Of a stretch of DNA of 64,000 nucleotides, positions 60,714-64,000 are shown one piece after another; the stretch's first letter is position 1; each line of letters opens with the position of its first letter. A program made the translations under genes and the position numbers. Source of the stretch: Actinobacteria bacterium OV320 (GTDB taxonomy: Bacteria > Actinomycetota > Actinomycetes > Streptomycetales > Streptomycetaceae); NCBI GenBank assembly GCA_001298545.1, contig LJCX01000019.1:124001-188000 (forward strand), read 5' to 3'. The notes under the pieces are model-generated. The model did not search any database. It saw only the letters and a program-made list of their open reading frames with translations, and had not been told where the DNA came from.

Positions 60714-62108
60714 TCAGACCCCGTTCCCGCGCCAGGGCAACTCCGCGGTCACCCGGGTAGGCCCGCCCGCCGGCGAATCGACCACCAGAATCCCGTCCAC
60801 CGCGTCCAACCGCCCCGCGAGCCCGGCCAACCCCGACCCCCCGCCGGAGGCATCCGCTCCGCCCACCCCGTCGTCCACCACCTGCAGCATCAACCGATCC
60901 TCCACCCGCCACACATCGACCGAGGCCGACCGCGCCCCACTGTGCTTGCTGATGTTCTGCAGCAGCTCCGAGACGGTGAAGTACGCGATCCCCTCGATCG
61001 CCGGCGCCGGCCGCTCCACCAGATCCACATCCACCCGTACCGGCACCGTGCACCGCGACGCCACCGCCGACAGCGCCGCGTCCAGCCCCCGGTCCGTCAA
61101 CACCGCCGGATGGATCCCGCGCGCCAGGTCCCGCAGCTCCTGCAACGCCGTCTTCACCTCGCCGTGCGCCTCGTCCACCATCCGCGCCGCCTCCCGCGGA
61201 TCCTCCCGCAGCTTCTCCTTCGCCAGCCCCAGATCCATCGCCAGCGCCACCAGCCGGGCCTGCGCCCCGTCGTGCAGATCACGCTCGATGCGCCGCAGAT
61301 CGGCGGACGCCGTGTCCACCACGACCCCCCGGTCGGACTCCAGCTCCACCACCCGCGCCCCCAGCGACGACGGTCCGAGCAGCCCGTGCACCAGCAGCCG
61401 GTCCACCGTCGTCAGCGCCCGAACGATCCACGGCGTGGCCAGCGTGATCAACAGCCCCACCAGCGCCGTCACGGTGATCTCGAACGGGTTGTCGAGGTAG
61501 ACGCTGTGCTGCTCGTCGCCGTACAGCTGAAGGCCGCCCTGACCGCCGTACATCGGGAAGACCCAGAACCACAGCGGGTACGTGAGCATGGTCCAGCCGA
61601 ACGACCACACGGTCAGCGCGACGCAGAAGGAGAACACCGCCCACGGGAACTGCACCACCGCGTACAGCGCCTGCCGCCACGACGTTCCGCTCTTGAGGAC
61701 GGCGGCCATCCAGGCCATCGCGCCCTTGCCCCGAGGCCGCAACGGCTCGGGATCGGCGACCTCCAGGCCGAGCAGCCCACGCGCCCGGGCCCGTTCCAGC
61801 GCTCCGAAGCCCCGGCCCGCGGCCAGTCCCGCGGCCAGCACCGGAATGCCGAGGAACGTCACCAGGAGGCCGGCCCCCAGCGACAGCATCGTGATCGTGA
61901 AGGTGAACAGCACGATGCCGATCGGCAGGCCGAGCAGGACATAGACGAGTTCCCGCCAGTGGCGCGCCGTGAGCGGCTCACGCAGCCCCGTCGGCAACAG
62001 GTGACGGCGCCCGCCGTCGCGATGCCCGTACCCCGGGTCGTACTGGTCATGGCGCCCGTACTGCCCGTACTGGTCAGGCTGCCCGTACTGCCCGTACTGC
62101 GTGGCCAT
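60714..62108 (-). CDS. DesK/LiaS-type sensor histidine kinase, copy 1
   Basis: 464 aa. The N-terminal ~30 residues are Gln/Tyr/Gly repeats (QYGQYGQ). A membrane sensor region with four helices (~55-290) is of the PF13796-like 'putative sensor' type, starting HWRELVYVLLGLPIGIVLFTFTITML. The dimerisation and phospho-acceptor box is RRIERDLHDGAQARLVALAMDLG, the HisKA_3 form. The ATPase domain has TVSELLQNISKHSGA (N box), DDGVGGAD and GGGSGLAGLAGRLDAVDG (G boxes). ATG 62108 was chosen where the repeat begins. It is strongly similar to copy 2 at 62319-63662. Confidence 0.92.
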   Translation of the reverse strand: MATQYGQYGQPDQYGQYGRHDQYDPGYGHRDGGRRHLLPTGLREPLTARHWRELVYVLLGLPIGIVLFTFTITMLSLGAGLLVTFLGIPVLAAGLAAGRGFGALERARARGLLGLEVADPEPLRPRGKGAMAWMAAVLKSGTSWRQALYAVVQFPWAVFSFCVALTVWSFGWTMLTYPLWFWVFPMYGGQGGLQLYGDEQHSVYLDNPFEITVTALVGLLITLATPWIVRALTTVDRLLVHGLLGPSSLGARVVELESDRGVVVDTASADLRRIERDLHDGAQARLVALAMDLGLAKEKLREDPREAARMVDEAHGEVKTALQELRDLARGIHPAVLTDRGLDAALSAVASRCTVPVRVDVDLVERPAPAIEGIAYFTVSELLQNISKHSGARSASVDVWRVEDRLMLQVVDDGVGGADASGGGSGLAGLAGRLDAVDGILVVDSPAGGPTRVTAELPWRGNGV

Positions 62109-62318
62109 CGGCGTCGTCCGTTCTACTCGTCCTGCTCGTCGCGCAGCTGTCGATCCGTACCTCCCACCCTGCTCGGCGGCGAGCGCGTGGACCATGGAGT
62201 CCGTCGGCGTCTTGGCAGGGGGGTTTTCCCTACCCCCCACCCCGAGCCGCCCTGTCCGCTGCCCGCCGTCTGCTGACCGCTGTCCGCCCTGTCCGCCGTC
62301 CGCCGTCCGCCGTGCCGA

Positions 62319-63662
62319 CTATCCGTTCTGTCCGCGATTGCGCCAGGGCAACTCCGCGGTCACCGTCGTGGGACCACCCACCGGCGACTCCACGATGAAC
62401 AGCCCGTCGACGGCGTCCAGCCGCTCCGCCAGTCCCCGCATCCCCGACCCGCCGTCGAGCCGCGCCCCGCCCCGGCCGTCGTCCCACACCTGGATGAGCA
62501 GCCGGTCGTCGGTCCGCCACACGTCGACCGAGGCCGACCGCGCCGCGCTGTGCTTGCTGACGTTCTGGAGCAGCTCGGAGACGGTGAAGTAGGCGATGCC
62601 CTCGATGGCCTGCGCAGGTCGGGACGTCAGGTCGGCGGTGACCTTCACCGGCACCGTGCAGCGCGAGGCCACGGAGGACAGCGCCGCGTCCAGCCCCCGG
62701 TCGGTCAGGACGGCCGGATGGATCCCGCGTGCCAGGTCGCGCAGCTCCTGGAGCGCGAGCTTCACCTCGCCGTGCGCCTCCTCCACCATCGCCGCCACGA
62801 CGTCGTCGGCCTGCCCCTCCAGCAGCTTCTCCTTCGCCAGGCCCAGCCCCATCGCCAGGTTGACCAGCCGGGCCTGCGCCCCGTCGTGCAGGTCACGCTC
62901 GATGCGCCGCAGATCGGCGGCCGCCGTGTCGACCACGACACCCCGGTCCGACTCCAGCTCCGCGATCCGCCGCTCCAGCTCGTCGGAGGGGGACAGCAGG
63001 GCCCGCACCATCGCCCGGTCCGCGTTGGTCAGCCCGCGCACCACGAACGGCAGCACCGGCCACAGCACGAACAGCGAGGGAACGACCACGCTGAACGTCA
63101 GGACTCCCCAGGGCAGCCGGATGAGGTCGTACAGCACCGTGCGCCAGGCCACCGGGTCCTTCAGCACCAGCCACAACCGCTGGAAGAGCCCGCCCGCCCT
63201 GCGCAACGGCAGCGGGCTCGGCTCGTCGATGCGCACCCCGAGCAGCAGCCGCGCCCGCCCCCGCTCGAACCGGCCCAGCAGCCGCGCCCCGGCCAGCCCG
63301 AGCGCGAGCAGCGGGAACCCGATCACGGTGACCGTCATCGCGGCGCCGGTGACGATCACCGTCATCACATAGGTGAACCCGATCAACGACATCGGCAGGT
63401 TCGTCAGAAGGTGCGCGATCTCCTTCCACGTCTGCGGGTCGTAGGCGAGCCGGGCCGGAGGCAAGCGCTCGGCGTCCCGCCCGGCCGTGCCCGGCACAGC
63501 GGTCATGAGGGGAGCGGCTCTCGGGTGGGAGCCGCCCGGCTGAAAGCCGTCCGGGTGGGAACCCTCCTTGTTGGAGCGGTTCGGGTCGGAGCGGTTCGGG
63601 TCGGAACGGTTCGGGTCGGAACGGTTGGGATCGAAGGCGGATCGGCTGGCGGAAGCGGTCAT
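62319..63662 (-). CDS. DesK/LiaS-type sensor histidine kinase, copy 2
   Basis: 447 aa, a paralogue of copy 1 with the same order of parts: a membrane sensor (starting TWKEIAHLLTNLPMSLIGFTYVMTVIV), the HisKA_3 box RRIERDLHDGAQARLVNLAMGLG, N box TVSELLQNVSKHSAA and G boxes DDGRGGARLDGGSGMRGLAERLDAVDG. The first ~25 residues contain four DPNRS repeats from a 15-base DNA repeat. ATG 63662 is the start. Only one response regulator is nearby, so the two kinases may form homo- or heterodimers feeding it. 210 bases of CCGTCCGC-type repeats separate it from copy 1. Confidence 0.92.
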   Translation of the reverse strand: MTASASRSAFDPNRSDPNRSDPNRSDPNRSNKEGSHPDGFQPGGSHPRAAPLMTAVPGTAGRDAERLPPARLAYDPQTWKEIAHLLTNLPMSLIGFTYVMTVIVTGAAMTVTVIGFPLLALGLAGARLLGRFERGRARLLLGVRIDEPSPLPLRRAGGLFQRLWLVLKDPVAWRTVLYDLIRLPWGVLTFSVVVPSLFVLWPVLPFVVRGLTNADRAMVRALLSPSDELERRIAELESDRGVVVDTAAADLRRIERDLHDGAQARLVNLAMGLGLAKEKLLEGQADDVVAAMVEEAHGEVKLALQELRDLARGIHPAVLTDRGLDAALSSVASRCTVPVKVTADLTSRPAQAIEGIAYFTVSELLQNVSKHSAARSASVDVWRTDDRLLIQVWDDGRGGARLDGGSGMRGLAERLDAVDGLFIVESPVGGPTTVTAELPWRNRGQNG

Positions 63663-63721
63663 ATGGGCTAGCCTGCCGCGCCGCACGGCGCCGCGCCATG
63701 AGGTCTGCTGCCTTCCTCGGC

Positions 63722-63737
63722 CGGGGGAAAACCCCCG
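63722..63737. other. Small perfect hairpin between divergent kinase and nuoA2 genes
   Basis: CGGGGGAAAACCCCCG forms a six-pair stem with an AAAA loop. It sits 60 bases upstream of the kinase start in the 199-base divergent region, which also contains TAGACT at 63788-63793, a fair -10 for the rightward second nuoA gene. Confidence 0.4.
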
Positions 63738-63861
63738 CCCCGCAAGACGAGGCGTGACGGGCTGCTTACCGTCCCTTTATCAGGGCCTAGACTCCCGTGC
63801 GTACAGATCGTCGAACGGGCCTGTCGTCGAAGAGACTGAGGTCAGGGAGCGAGGGACGGGC

Positions 63862-64000
63862 GTGCGGGAACGGACCGTCGATGTCGCGGCGGAATTCGCG
63901 GCGGACTACTTCCAGTCCTACTCCGTCGTCGGGCTGCTCGCTGTCGTCGGCGTGCTGTTCGTCGCCGTGGCGTTCGGCGCCGGGCGGCTGCTGCGCCCGG
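63862..64000 (+). CDS. nuoA2: Second NADH-quinone oxidoreductase subunit A, partial at window end
   Basis: Only the first 46 codons are inside the window, and the frame is open to the edge. The translation begins RERTVDVAAEFAADYFQSYS and continues with a hydrophobic helix (SVVGLLAVVGVLFVAVAFGAG) and RLLRP, the pattern of the NuoA N-terminus up to the first loop. GAGGGA precedes GTG 63862. It differs from NuoA at 445, so it is not a duplicate of the same gene. In S. coelicolor a second, incomplete nuo cluster lies a short distance beyond the complete one. This gene probably opens the equivalent. Confidence 0.7.
   Translation, partial: MRERTVDVAAEFAADYFQSYSVVGLLAVVGVLFVAVAFGAGRLLRP

Overview
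The window is high-GC actinobacterial DNA. Many genes start with GTG, stop/start overlaps of the ATGA or GTGA type are common, long antisense shadow ORFs abound, and the gene families are typical of Streptomyces. The aminopeptidase at about 52 kb is very close to what I remember of Streptomyces griseus aminopeptidase. I place the organism in Streptomyces or a close relative, on the chromosome core. I see no phage, insertion sequence, tRNA, rRNA or CRISPR array.

Layout. 1-16.6 kb: a complete 14-gene complex I operon, nuoA to nuoN, behind a long leader with two Rex-operator-like sites and ending in a strong hairpin. 16.7-18.8 kb: recQ. 18.8-26 kb (minus): a GntR regulator, a small 2x[4Fe-4S] ferredoxin, a sulfonate/nitrate-type ABC transporter and an AprA/fumarate-reductase-like flavoprotein fused to HEAT repeats. 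This is the most intriguing uncharacterised locus here. 26-28.7 kb: an M56 metallopeptidase and fumarylacetoacetase. 29-40.3 kb: a cell-surface glycan or exopolysaccharide locus with a DegT aminotransferase, flippase-like protein, GH26-like hydrolase, large membrane proteins, polysaccharide deacetylase, GT2 and a FemAB/CelD-like acyltransferase. 40.5-54.7 kb: a HAD phosphatase, a riboswitch-controlled lytic transglycosylase (ydaO-type c-di-AMP leader), long-chain polyprenyl diphosphate synthase, a LolA-fold protein, an ABC-2 exporter, an FMN reductase, an amidase, a divergent pair of unknown function, secreted aminopeptidase, a VOC protein and a RarD-like permease.

54.7-64 kb: a QorB-like quinone reductase divergent from a one-cysteine HxlR regulator, the two-subunit 2-oxoglutarate:ferredoxin oxidoreductase (korAB) with an iron-box-like site in its leader, a LuxR-type response regulator with two paralogous DesK-type histidine kinases, and at the right edge the first 46 codons of a second nuoA. 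Two complex I loci therefore bracket the window.

How it fits together (inference). Much of the window concerns electron transfer and envelope growth. Complex I at the left edge reduces menaquinone, whose side chain the polyprenyl synthase may supply. KorAB makes reduced ferredoxin, a plausible donor for the second complex I-like locus that starts at the right edge. Redox (Rex), iron and thiol (HxlR) inputs are suggested by operator-like sequences. Gene starts were chosen from Shine-Dalgarno spacing and overlap with neighbours, and motif-based calls of regulatory sites are by eye only.
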